The position numbers were made by a program, and so were the translations under genes. Below the pieces are notes generated by a model. That model ran no database searches. It was given only the letters and a program-made list of their open reading frames with translations, and was not told the origin of the DNA. Positions 1 to 6,039 of a DNA stretch of 6,257 nt are shown piece after piece. How positions within the stretch are numbered: the first letter of the stretch is position 1; the number at the start of each line of letters is the position of its first letter. Source of the stretch: Rickettsiales bacterium (lineage in GTDB: Bacteria > Pseudomonadota > Alphaproteobacteria > Rickettsiales > UBA1997); contig JAITBB010000065.1 of assembly GCA_031283795.1 (NCBI GenBank), positions 1 through 6,257 of the forward strand, in the 5' to 3' direction.

Positions 1-2
1 CC

Positions 3-119
3 ACCCGATTGACAAATGGTATGGCCGGATTCTACTATCACCCTATAGATTTTAGAAAGAACTTGAAACAGCCACTCCTCCAAATTCAATCTCGACCCAG
101 AAAGGGGATGATATGCTGA
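3..119 (+). CDS. Possible 3' end of an upstream gene, overlapping the xthA start
   Basis: One frame is open from the left edge for 38 codons (beginning TRLTNGMAGFYYHPIDF, ending RKGMIC) and stops at 117-119. It overlaps the xthA start codon at 113 in an ATGATATGCTGA arrangement, which is a common geometry for translationally coupled genes. If real, it is the tail of a gene transcribed together with xthA. I do not recognise the peptide. An open stretch this short can occur by chance, another frame is also open for about 17 codons, and a promoter candidate lies in the same stretch, so support is weak. Confidence 0.22.
   Translation, partial: TRLTNGMAGFYYHPIDFRKNLKQPLLQIQSRPRKGMIC
9..38 (+). 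promoter_or_regulatory. Candidate sigma-70 promoter for xthA
   Basis: A perfect -35 hexamer TTGACA (9-14) is followed after 18 bp by TACTAT (33-38), which matches the TATAAT consensus at four of six positions. Transcription would begin near 45, leaving a leader of about 68 nt before the xthA ATG. No operator-like repeat is visible. If the upstream open frame is a real gene, this promoter would lie inside its 3' end. Confidence 0.35.
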
Positions 120-949
120 GAATCGCCACCTGGAACGTAAATTCCATAAGAGCAAGACTAGAGAACCTCATCAGCTGGACCAACAGCTATAGACCCGATG
201 TGCTACTACTGCAGGAAATAAAATGCACAGAGCAGCAGTTCCCATTTTCAGAGCTCAGTGAACTTGGCTACAACATCGAAATTCTCGGACAAAAGGCCCG
301 AAATGGAGTTGCCATTCTCTCGAAATTTCCAATCTATGGGACCAGCCACGGCCTCCTACCGGGAGAATCACACCCACTCGATAGCGATTCCAGATATATA
401 GAGGCCAAGTTTGACTATAGGAATATGGTCATAGGAGTAGCTTCCATCTACGCACCAAACGGCGGCCCATCGGTCGCAGATATGAGAAGCGGAATCGTCG
501 ATCCCAGAGCCACAGAGAATTTTTCAAGAAAGCTTGATTTTTTCGACAAACTCTCAACAAAACTCAAAAATTCCGTCACCAGCGACGAGATCACATTTTT
601 CGGAGGAGATTACAACGTCTGCCCGAATCTACAGATGGATGTATATTCCACGAAAAAAGATGGTAGCATCACCTGCACAGAGGAGGAGAGGGAAAAGTTC
701 AGACTTCTACTAGAAACCGGGGTCAGCGACCTATGGAGAAAATTAAATCCAGAACTCAGAGAGTACAGCTGGTGGGGCTACAGACCCTACTACATGTGGG
801 AGAAGAACCTGGGCTTCAGACTAGACGCCATTCTAGCCAGCCCCAGAGCCACCGCACTCACCAGTCGCTGCAGAATATATTCAAAGGAAACTAGAGGAAA
901 AGAGAGAGCCTCCGACCACACCCCAATGATGTGTGAGATAGAACCCTAG
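113..949 (+). CDS. xthA: Exodeoxyribonuclease III / AP endonuclease (ExoIII family)
   Basis: Complete 278-residue enzyme of the Mg-dependent exonuclease III (EEP fold) family, slightly longer than the roughly 255-270 residues usual for the family. In base-excision repair it cleaves DNA 5' to abasic sites and removes blocked 3' ends. All catalytic motifs are visible: TWNVNSIR (metal-ligand Asn8), LLQEIK (metal-ligand Glu35), IYAPNG (Tyr113), GGDYNV (Asp166, Asn168), WWGYR (220-224), RLDAIL (Asp238) and the C-terminal SDHTP (Asp268-His269 pair). The start is fixed by the N-terminal strand MLRIATWN and by AAAGGGG at 101-107, 5 nt upstream. An ATG at 108 is out of frame. The gene converges on the giant minus-strand gene; its own 3' portion recurs as a decayed copy just downstream. 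The enzyme itself shows no lesion, so it should be functional. Confidence 0.95.
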   Translation: MLRIATWNVNSIRARLENLISWTNSYRPDVLLLQEIKCTEQQFPFSELSELGYNIEILGQKARNGVAILSKFPIYGTSHGLLPGESHPLDSDSRYIEAKFDYRNMVIGVASIYAPNGGPSVADMRSGIVDPRATENFSRKLDFFDKLSTKLKNSVTSDEITFFGGDYNVCPNLQMDVYSTKKDGSITCTEEEREKFRLLLETGVSDLWRKLNPELREYSWWGYRPYYMWEKNLGFRLDAILASPRATALTSRCRIYSKETRGKERASDHTPMMCEIEP

Positions 950-966
950 ACACGATTTAGATGCGT

Positions 967-1119
967 GAGCCAGCAACCCACGGAGAAAATAAACCTAGAA
1001 CTCAGATAATACAGCTGGTGGGGCTACAGACCCTAATACATGTGGAAGAAGAACCTGGGCTTCAGACTAGACGCCATTCTAGCCAGCCCCAGAGCCACAG
1101 CACTCACCAGCCGCTGCAG
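967..1119 (+). pseudogene. Decayed partial duplicate of the xthA 3' region
   Basis: This stretch aligns with xthA 720-873 (offset 247, then 246 after a 1-bp deletion). From 971 I count 11 substitutions and one deletion in about 150 aligned bases, and a block of more than 45 bp is identical. It corresponds to xthA residues about 204-254, including the WWGYR and RLDAIL motifs. It cannot be functional: it lacks both the N-terminal catalytic half and the SDHTP motif, has a 1-bp deletion after 990, and in the parental frame carries stops at 1006-1008 (TAA) and 1033-1035 (TAA replacing a Tyr codon). Homology ends abruptly at 1119/873. It is therefore a remnant of a tandem duplication or of a second xthA gene that was mostly deleted. 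A longer open frame across it (961-1221) exists only because of the deletion. Confidence 0.87.
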
Positions 1120-1205
1120 GACGGGGCTACCCCCAGAAAAAACACTGGGACTCCGCCCCCAGATTCTCCAGGAAGAACGGCCGATTATCTCCAATCTGCA
1201 CTGGG

Positions 1206-1257
1206 CCCGTCCATAAATTGATTCTTCTTCTAGAAGAAGAATCAATTTATGGACGGG
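1206..1257. repeat. Perfect 52-bp palindrome without spacer
   Basis: The left arm 1206-1231 (CCCGTCCATAAATTGATTC..., 26 bp) is exactly the reverse complement of the right arm 1232-1257, with the symmetry centre in TTCT|AGAA. Beyond the arms, ACTGG (1200-1204) can pair with CCAGT (1262-1266) after a small asymmetric bulge, so a transcript of either strand could fold into a stem of about 30 bp. It sits between two convergent genes. There is no T-run on either side, so it is not a textbook intrinsic terminator. It could act as a bidirectional transcription stop or mRNA 3' stabiliser, be a short palindromic mobile repeat, or be the scar of an inverted duplication. The sequence is certain; the function is not known. 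Confidence 0.93.
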
Positions 1258-1351
1258 ATCACCAGTTCTTTCGGACCTGTGTCAAACCTAGTTCCAAATT
1301 AACATCCAATGATGACGGAGAAGCAAATCCTATACCATGCTTTACTCTATA

Positions 1352-4300
1352 TTACTTCCCACTGCCTTGGCTGGAGGAGAAGACATGAGTGGAGTTGGAC
1401 AACCCCTCATTCATTCTGCCGGTCGCCCCATGCAACTTACTACTCAGGCCATTCAGGTCATTATTATCATCCAGTAGTTTCTTCGTCCCCGTATTATTCT
1501 CAGAGAACTCTAAACTAGCCTCCGGAACATTTTTAACTTTCTCTGCTTTTTTCCCTGTTTTATCTCGAACTACAGCATTATTCTTCTTTTTACTTTTTGC
1601 GGTCTTTTTAACACCAGATCCGTTGTTTTCCAGAACTTTATCTAGAACATTTTCCGCCCTAGCTAGCGCTTCCGTGTGGACGTTATTAATTTCCTCAAAC
1701 TTTTTCCTAGCGTGATCGTTAACTCCGGCAGACATCTTGGCTCTCTTCTCTGCGAGCTTTATTTGACAGGCATTAAATTCATCCCCGATTTCTTTCAACT
1801 TCTCTATAATTTTAACCTTAGCGATACCATCCGCACCCTTCTCTTCCTTTGATGGAGTTCCGTGTACAGTCTCGTCAATGAGTCTAAGACAAAACGGGCT
1901 TAGCCCCCCAATAATTCCACTGACAATATCACCGGCCGCTTTGAATATAGTACCAAAGAATGTTTTTTTATCACCGGGAATGACAAACCCAGGGTATTCC
2001 TTTCCCAACTCCATTCTCTTCTTTGCAAGCCACAGCTCCAAAGCCTCCTCTTCAAATTTATGTGAATCGTCATTCAATTTCCTAACTCTATCAGATTCCA
2101 TATCCTGTCCTGTAGTATTTCCCTTCTCTTTATTTTTGCTGGATAGCACACCATTAACTATTTCTAGGGCATGAAGATAAGCTTTTTTCTCTGTGGATTT
2201 AATATCACTTTTGGCTTTTTTTACACAGCCCTTTTTGAAATCTAGGCAATCCTTTTTGTTATTTTTTTTATCAGGGGAATGGTACTCATCTCGATCAAAG
2301 CCACGCTTACTATCATTTTCTCCACCAAATACGATGCGCTCAAAGAATTTATACAGCTGTTTTCTGCTCCTAAAGGCGAATACCGCAATTGGTCTAAAAA
2401 ATACGTCAACCACTCTATAGAGAGGTTTACTCCTTTGTTCTTTTGACTTTTTTCTCTCTCGCAGGTGATGTTTCTTCCTATTTTCCTCATTCATCATCAT
2501 AAAACTTGTAAGTTCCGCCGCATTCTTAGCACCTTTGGCAACAACTGCTACTCCAACTGCACCCACGACAACTTGTGCTGCCTTACTCCCAGTGGCCGCT
2601 CTCGTGAGTCTAGCTGCGCCATAGAGGGCTGCCGCGTTTTTTACTAGCCTAATCCAGGGGGTTATGACGGGTCCCAGCGCAGCCAAACCACCATCTTCCT
2701 CAAGGGATATGTTTTCAATATCTAATAGAACTTTCAAAATCTTGCGTTCATCATCGTTAAGACCACGAGTCGGATCTCCTCCTTCACTAAAGCTATTATT
2801 TGCATTTAATTTTTTTATCAGTTCCCCAGGATCCACCTCGTATTTTTCAAGCAGGGTTTCCGCATATTTAACATATATGTCTGTAAGTTTCTGCCTGGCG
2901 AAAGTATGGAGAACGTTGTTTTCCAGCGTACTATAGTATTTCAGCTTAAAATCATCACTCATTTTTATGATCTCTTCTAACAGTATAAGACGATAGTCGT
3001 CGTTCATATCCATTTTGTCTATCAAAGACAGGACCGTATCCATGGTACTAAAATATTTGTCTAGGGAATCATGATTTGCCCTCAGGATAAGGGACTCTAC
3101 GATTTTTTTCAGCTCCTCATAATCTTTAGTAGTTTTACTCTCACTATCGTCCAATGTTATTTTGACAATAGACAGATTTATCTTGTCTATTAGGCCATAC
3201 ACATCTCCAGTGCAAGAGTCTATCCTATTCTGTACAGCCGTCTCAACAGTCTTTCTCTGCTCTTCATTCTTTCCAATCAAATTTACGGCACAAGGCACAA
3301 TGTATTCATATTTCTCGTTTTCTAGATCATTATTGATCTCAGTTTTAATGTCTGTAATATCATTACTGACAAAACGGGCATATTCGGCCGCTACGTTATT
3401 TATCTCCTCTTCTTCCTCTCTGTTGAGATTAATTTTACTGCTACCATCATGGACAAATTCAGTATCCATCGCCATGGATCTAATAGCATCCGCATCATCA
3501 ATACTCATATCATTATTATTCTTCGCATTCCTCAGGGCTACTAGCATGACCTCTACAGAGTTAGAAAGCTGACCCAGCTTTTTGACCTTAGCAAGATTTA
3601 GTAGCTGTTGTACTGTGAGATTTTTAATTTTACCCTCTCTGGACATAGATCTCAACGTTTCATTATCCAAAAGGTCCAGCTTAATGGATGTAACCTTTTT
3701 TACATTTATTTCTGCAACCTGTGCAACCGTCATTGCTCCAGTGTGTTCTTCGTCAAGTCCGCCTAGCTGCTCCTTTGAAAATGCGGCAATGGTATCGGGA
3801 CTAAGATTTCTGAACACTTCAACATCTATAGAGTTTGGGTTATCTATTACGCTGATTTTTCCATGCCTAGCCATATCATCCAGTTGCTCTCTGGTCAGTT
3901 GACCTATATAATTCTGTCTCGCAGTTGCATCCAGTACCTCTATATAAGAAGTACCTATAGAACTGTTAGCAGCACAGGATAGATAGCGCACTTTACGGTA
4001 CTTTATCAATTCCTCAAGTTGCTTACATATACTATTTTCCCTGCTTGCCCCATTGAAGGAAAAAATAGATGCCGATTCCAGATTTATTTTATCATCGAGT
4101 TTCTCTAGCACTTCACCAGACAGATAATGTAACCTAGCCCCCTTTATAAGGGTATCACAAATATCTCTGGTTAGTATATGCCCCCCTTCTAAACCTTCCA
4201 ACCTTTCAAGGTTAGCATTCGACAACCTGGCAGGTTGCGTTTTCTCCAAAGTGTCTAGAGCCTCTGGGGAAAGACGTTTAATTTTACCGGTTTCAACCAG

Positions 4301-5449
4301 ATAATTTAGTCCTTCATCCGTTAGATTTCTGAGATTGACCTTAACCACCAGGGCCGCTATAGCCTCATCTGATAGAAAGTGTAGCCTGCCTCCGGATACT
4401 AGGGCACTTACCTGGCTTTTGGTCAGACCCTTGGCCTGGTCTGGGGTCAAAACTCCGAGAAGTTTTTCATCTAGACCCCCTATCTGTTCTAAAGATAACT
4501 TAGAGATAGTATTTGGACTGAGACCTAAGAAAACCATTTGGGACACTGAATTTATTTCTATGTCTTGGATTCCACTGTGTCCTGCAGAGAATAGACCACC
4601 GCTAACATTGTTGCTCGCCACAACATTCAGCTGTTTATCCGTCATAGCTCCAACATGCTCAGTATTTAGACTTCTAAGCCGTCCACCTGTAAGGCTTCTG
4701 ATGGCTTTCTCACTGAGAGTCTTGAAGACTTCGGCAGGTATCAAATTCATATCTATACCTTCCCCCGAAGCTTCATTGGAGCTCACCATCTCGTCCAATT
4801 GGTCTCCCGAGAGCTGATCAAAGAAGCTATTCCTCTGACCCTCATCTAGTCCGCTGAGAATTTCGGCATCTAATACGCTGTAGCATACAAACTTCACCGG
4901 TAGGAATTTTATTTTTTTGGCTTCAATCAAAGTCTTAATCTGCTCCTCGGTAAGTGCTACTTCAGTCGCACTCGCCAGAATATTGTCAGATAAATACTGC
5001 AACAGATTTTCGTCCACAAGGACTTTGATGTGCTCCTTCGTCAGGGCTCTAACCTGATCCGAAGTCAAAGCCCCAAGCTGTTCTACACTCAGACTCCCAA
5101 TCTGCTCCGGAGTGAAAAGTTTAACTGTAGTAGGCTTGAGCTGCCTAAGCACTTCAATTCTAATATAATTGGCTTTTATGGCACAGATTTTTTGTCTAGC
5201 CGAGAGAAAAGTTCCGTCCCCCCTCTGGACCGCCATAGCATCTAGCTGCTCCGCACTCAGCTGTTCGACGAAGCCCTTTTGGAGCCCCTCTCTTTTCTGA
5301 GCATTCTGTTCACTGCCGAAATTAAATACTCTATCCGGTATCGTCCGAACTTCATCTGGCGCAAGTTCGTTAATTTGCTTCGCTTCCACCACTTTAGCCA
5401 ACTCGCTTTCGTTTCGAAGACTTTTTGATTTTTCTGTTTTTATTTCCAT
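1352..5449 (-). CDS. Giant solenoid-repeat protein, unknown function (candidate exported/host-interaction protein)
   Basis: A single uninterrupted frame of 1365 residues that I cannot assign to a named family. The start is ATG at 5449, with AGGGA 9 nt upstream; an ATG at 5454 is out of frame and stops after four codons. Residues about 30-640 form leucine-patterned short repeats (TPEQIGSL-SVEQLGAL-TSDQVRAL), probably a helical solenoid. Residues about 640-910 are charged and helix-rich. Residues 957-972 (AAQVVVGAVGVAVVAKGA region) are hydrophobic and may be a short membrane segment, followed by a very basic stretch at 991-1008 (RKKHHLRERKK). A second apolar stretch lies at 1167-1191. A Lys/Glu helical part follows, then a KKTAKSKKKNN cluster at 1281-1291 and a Ser/Gly/Asn-rich end. 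The N-terminus is charged, so no Sec signal is seen and no enzyme motif is recognisable. By analogy with large repeat proteins of intracellular bacteria it could be a type IV secretion substrate or structural scaffold; that is inference. It has its own strong promoter and no operon partner in the window. Confidence 0.92.
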   Translation of the reverse strand: MEIKTEKSKSLRNESELAKVVEAKQINELAPDEVRTIPDRVFNFGSEQNAQKREGLQKGFVEQLSAEQLDAMAVQRGDGTFLSARQKICAIKANYIRIEVLRQLKPTTVKLFTPEQIGSLSVEQLGALTSDQVRALTKEHIKVLVDENLLQYLSDNILASATEVALTEEQIKTLIEAKKIKFLPVKFVCYSVLDAEILSGLDEGQRNSFFDQLSGDQLDEMVSSNEASGEGIDMNLIPAEVFKTLSEKAIRSLTGGRLRSLNTEHVGAMTDKQLNVVASNNVSGGLFSAGHSGIQDIEINSVSQMVFLGLSPNTISKLSLEQIGGLDEKLLGVLTPDQAKGLTKSQVSALVSGGRLHFLSDEAIAALVVKVNLRNLTDEGLNYLVETGKIKRLSPEALDTLEKTQPARLSNANLERLEGLEGGHILTRDICDTLIKGARLHYLSGEVLEKLDDKINLESASIFSFNGASRENSICKQLEELIKYRKVRYLSCAANSSIGTSYIEVLDATARQNYIGQLTREQLDDMARHGKISVIDNPNSIDVEVFRNLSPDTIAAFSKEQLGGLDEEHTGAMTVAQVAEINVKKVTSIKLDLLDNETLRSMSREGKIKNLTVQQLLNLAKVKKLGQLSNSVEVMLVALRNAKNNNDMSIDDADAIRSMAMDTEFVHDGSSKINLNREEEEEINNVAAEYARFVSNDITDIKTEINNDLENEKYEYIVPCAVNLIGKNEEQRKTVETAVQNRIDSCTGDVYGLIDKINLSIVKITLDDSESKTTKDYEELKKIVESLILRANHDSLDKYFSTMDTVLSLIDKMDMNDDYRLILLEEIIKMSDDFKLKYYSTLENNVLHTFARQKLTDIYVKYAETLLEKYEVDPGELIKKLNANNSFSEGGDPTRGLNDDERKILKVLLDIENISLEEDGGLAALGPVITPWIRLVKNAAALYGAARLTRAATGSKAAQVVVGAVGVAVVAKGAKNAAELTSFMMMNEENRKKHHLRERKKSKEQRSKPLYRVVDVFFRPIAVFAFRSRKQLYKFFERIVFGGENDSKRGFDRDEYHSPDKKNNKKDCLDFKKGCVKKAKSDIKSTEKKAYLHALEIVNGVLSSKNKEKGNTTGQDMESDRVRKLNDDSHKFEEEALELWLAKKRMELGKEYPGFVIPGDKKTFFGTIFKAAGDIVSGIIGGLSPFCLRLIDETVHGTPSKEEKGADGIAKVKIIEKLKEIGDEFNACQIKLAEKRAKMSAGVNDHARKKFEEINNVHTEALARAENVLDKVLENNGSGVKKTAKSKKKNNAVVRDKTGKKAEKVKNVPEASLEFSENNTGTKKLLDDNNDLNGLSSKLHGATGRMNEGLSNSTHVFSSSQGSGK
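3530..5359 (-). repeat. Protein-level repeat region of the giant gene (residues about 31-640)
   Basis: Two layers of repetition are visible in the translation. The short unit is 8 residues, consensus (T/S)xEQ(L/I/V)xxL, in uninterrupted runs at residues 113-144 and 319-350 and more loosely elsewhere. On top of this, longer blocks recur. QLSxEQLDxM appears at 63-72, 212-221 and 517-526. A block of type EVFRxLSPxTIxxFSxEQLGGL(D) followed by GAMTxxQV appears at 99-133, 240-274, 305-339 and 544-578, the last two being clearly the closest pair. GKIKxL(S/T) recurs at 388-393 and 606-611, and RLHxLS at 355-360 and 439-444. Spacings of 149 and 305 between QLSxEQLD copies suggest an ancestral unit of about 150 residues. 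The copies have diverged strongly, so the array is old rather than a recent expansion. Confidence 0.85.
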
Positions 5450-5458
5450 AACATGGTA

Positions 5459-5512
5459 TCCCTAAATTTCTCATCCGTGAGTTTATTATAACACAATTCC
5501 ATTACAAGTCAA
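5459..5512 (-). promoter_or_regulatory. Strong extended -10 promoter and leader of the giant gene
   Basis: On the minus strand, TTGACT (5512-5507) and a perfect TATAAT (5490-5485) are separated by 16 bp, and the -10 is preceded by TG one base upstream (TGTTATAAT), the extended -10 element. Transcription should begin near 5478, giving a leader of about 30 nt. The leader holds a 4-bp hairpin (CTCA/TGAG, 5470-5481) and the ribosome site AGGGA (5463-5459). Such a close match to consensus predicts high housekeeping-sigma expression. No clear operator palindrome overlaps the core. Confidence 0.75.
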
Positions 5513-5536
5513 CACCCACCCAAATGACAGTCACAT

Positions 5537-5567
5537 GGCACCCAATTGCATATCTCACAGGGGTGCC
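5537..5567. repeat. Inverted repeat GGCACCC / GGGTGCC
   Basis: A perfect 7-bp inverted repeat (5537-5543 and 5561-5567) encloses a 17-base spacer, about 25 bp upstream of the -35 box of the giant gene. The GC-rich arms stand out in AT-rich DNA. Position and spacing would suit a dimeric regulator binding upstream of the promoter, or an RNA hairpin on the plus strand. There is no further evidence for either, and 7-bp repeats can occur by chance. Confidence 0.4.
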
Positions 5568-5616
5568 TCAGAGAAGTTAGACTGTTCGGAGAAATTGCCG
5601 AAAAATTATTTGCCGT

Positions 5617-5658
5617 GGTGGAATTAGGGAGAATTGGCTAACTTCCCTGCCACCTTTT
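5617..5658 (+). terminator. Hairpin followed by TTTT, terminator-like
   Basis: GGTGG (5617-5621) pairs with CCACC (5650-5654), and inside it AGGGA (5626-5630) pairs with TCCCT (5644-5648). The two stems are separated by a 4-base/1-base internal loop, with a 13-base apical loop. TTTT follows at 5655-5658. This has the form of a weak plus-strand intrinsic terminator, but no plus-strand gene lies directly upstream. It may end a small RNA or antisense transcript, protect the tRNA unit from read-through, or be fortuitous. Confidence 0.3.
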
Positions 5659-5760
5659 CCTGGGAATCCGGGAATAGAGTTATCACCTATGTGCAACAGA
5701 TAATGGAACTGTTATTGTGCCTGCACCAGGTGGTTTCCAGGTACTTGCGTATCAAATGTG

Positions 5761-5788
5761 TTGACTTTAACCAAGATAATTGGATAGT
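5761..5788 (+). promoter_or_regulatory. Candidate promoter of tRNA-Ser
   Basis: TTGACT (5761-5766, five of six consensus) and GATAGT (5783-5788, four of six) are separated by 16 bp. The expected transcription start is near 5795, only a few bases before the mature tRNA 5' end at 5802, which is a typical leader length for a bacterial tRNA gene. The thymidine kinase-like gene downstream may be read from the same promoter. Confidence 0.5.
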
Positions 5789-5801
5789 CACCCAGTCTCG
5801 C

Positions 5802-5894
5802 GGAGAAATGGCTGAGTGGTCGAAAGCGTCTTCCTGCTAAGAAGATGTACTGAGTTAATCGGTACCGAGGGTTCGAATCCCTCTTTCTCCGCCA
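5802..5894 (+). tRNA. tRNA-Ser (anticodon GCU)
   Basis: A full class II tRNA of 93 nt including encoded CCA (5892-5894). The acceptor stem pairs GGAGAAA (5802-5808) with TTTCTCC (5884-5890), discriminator G5891. The D stem is GCT/AGC. The anticodon stem TCTTC/GAAGA (5829-5833, 5841-5845) carries loop CTGCTAA with anticodon GCT at 5836-5838, reading AGC/AGU serine codons. A long variable arm (GTACTGA with TCGGTAC, one G-T pair) is diagnostic of serine tRNA. The T arm is GAGGG-TTCGAAT-CCCTC. All stems are intact, so the gene should be functional. No intrinsic terminator follows closely. Confidence 0.98.
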
Positions 5895-6039
5895 GACCTG
5901 ACGGACAGAGTCGCGATGATTCTATCCGGAGGAATCTGTTTTCTCCTGGGATTCTGTGGTTCGAAGCCGGAGGTTAATCTTTGCCTGTTGAAAAGATATA
6001 TTCTAATTGTAGCTTTTGCAGATCAACAAAAAGTAAGAC

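Larger units (their letters stand above)
950..1351. other. Convergent intergenic region (402 bp) between xthA and the giant gene
   Basis: Besides the xthA remnant and the 52-bp palindrome I find no gene here. 1120-1205 is GC-rich, with two small hairpins: GGGG-CTA-CCCC at 1123-1133, and CTGGG paired with CCCAG about 1144-1162. 1258-1351 holds nothing recognisable. No classical stem plus T-run terminator follows either convergent gene; the palindrome is the only strong structure and may stop both transcripts. The heptamer GGACGGG marks 1119-1125 and the palindrome's right end (1251-1257), with its inverse CCCGTCC at the left end (1206-1212). Confidence 0.6.
5513..5760. other. Intergenic region upstream of the giant gene and the tRNA
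   Basis: Apart from the two hairpins listed separately, I see no convincing gene in this stretch. GTGCCTG (5717-5723) can pair with CAGGTAC (5738-5744) through seven pairs including one G-U, around a loop containing the small symmetric CACCAGGTG. CGGAGAAATTGCCGA at 5587-5601 matches the 5' end of the downstream tRNA gene at 13 of 15 positions. A plus-strand open frame from TTG 5634 runs into the tRNA and is not credible. Confidence 0.5.

Noticed and set aside
961..1221. 86-codon plus-strand open frame after xthA
   Set aside because: It lies over the decayed xthA copy, in a frame opened only by the 1-bp deletion, and ends inside the palindrome.
1033..1245. 70-codon minus-strand open frame
   Set aside because: Antisense to the xthA remnant and running through the palindrome; no ribosome site or recognisable protein character.
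1206..1257. Palindrome as a classical rho-independent terminator
   Set aside because: No T-run follows it on either strand, and the stem has no loop; only a non-canonical terminator role remains possible.
2242..2490. 82-codon minus-strand frame inside the giant gene
   Set aside because: Alternative frame overlapping the giant coding sequence, which continues unbroken through it; no sign of a frameshift.
1389..4817. Several plus-strand open frames of 60-160 codons (for example 3162-3572 and 4335-4817)
   Set aside because: All are antisense to the giant gene, whose protein has clear repeats and composition; these frames are low-complexity Ser/Leu/Phe-rich shadows.
5634..5840. Plus-strand frame from TTG 5634 encoding ...MAEWSKASSC
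   Set aside because: It reads into the serine tRNA; this peptide ending is a familiar artefact of translating tRNA-Ser genes.
5926..5985. Two CCGGAGG...ATCT direct repeats and a TTCGAA resembling the tRNA T-loop downstream of tRNA-Ser
   Set aside because: Too short and without flanking integrase or a duplicated tRNA 3' end, so not supportable as an attachment site.
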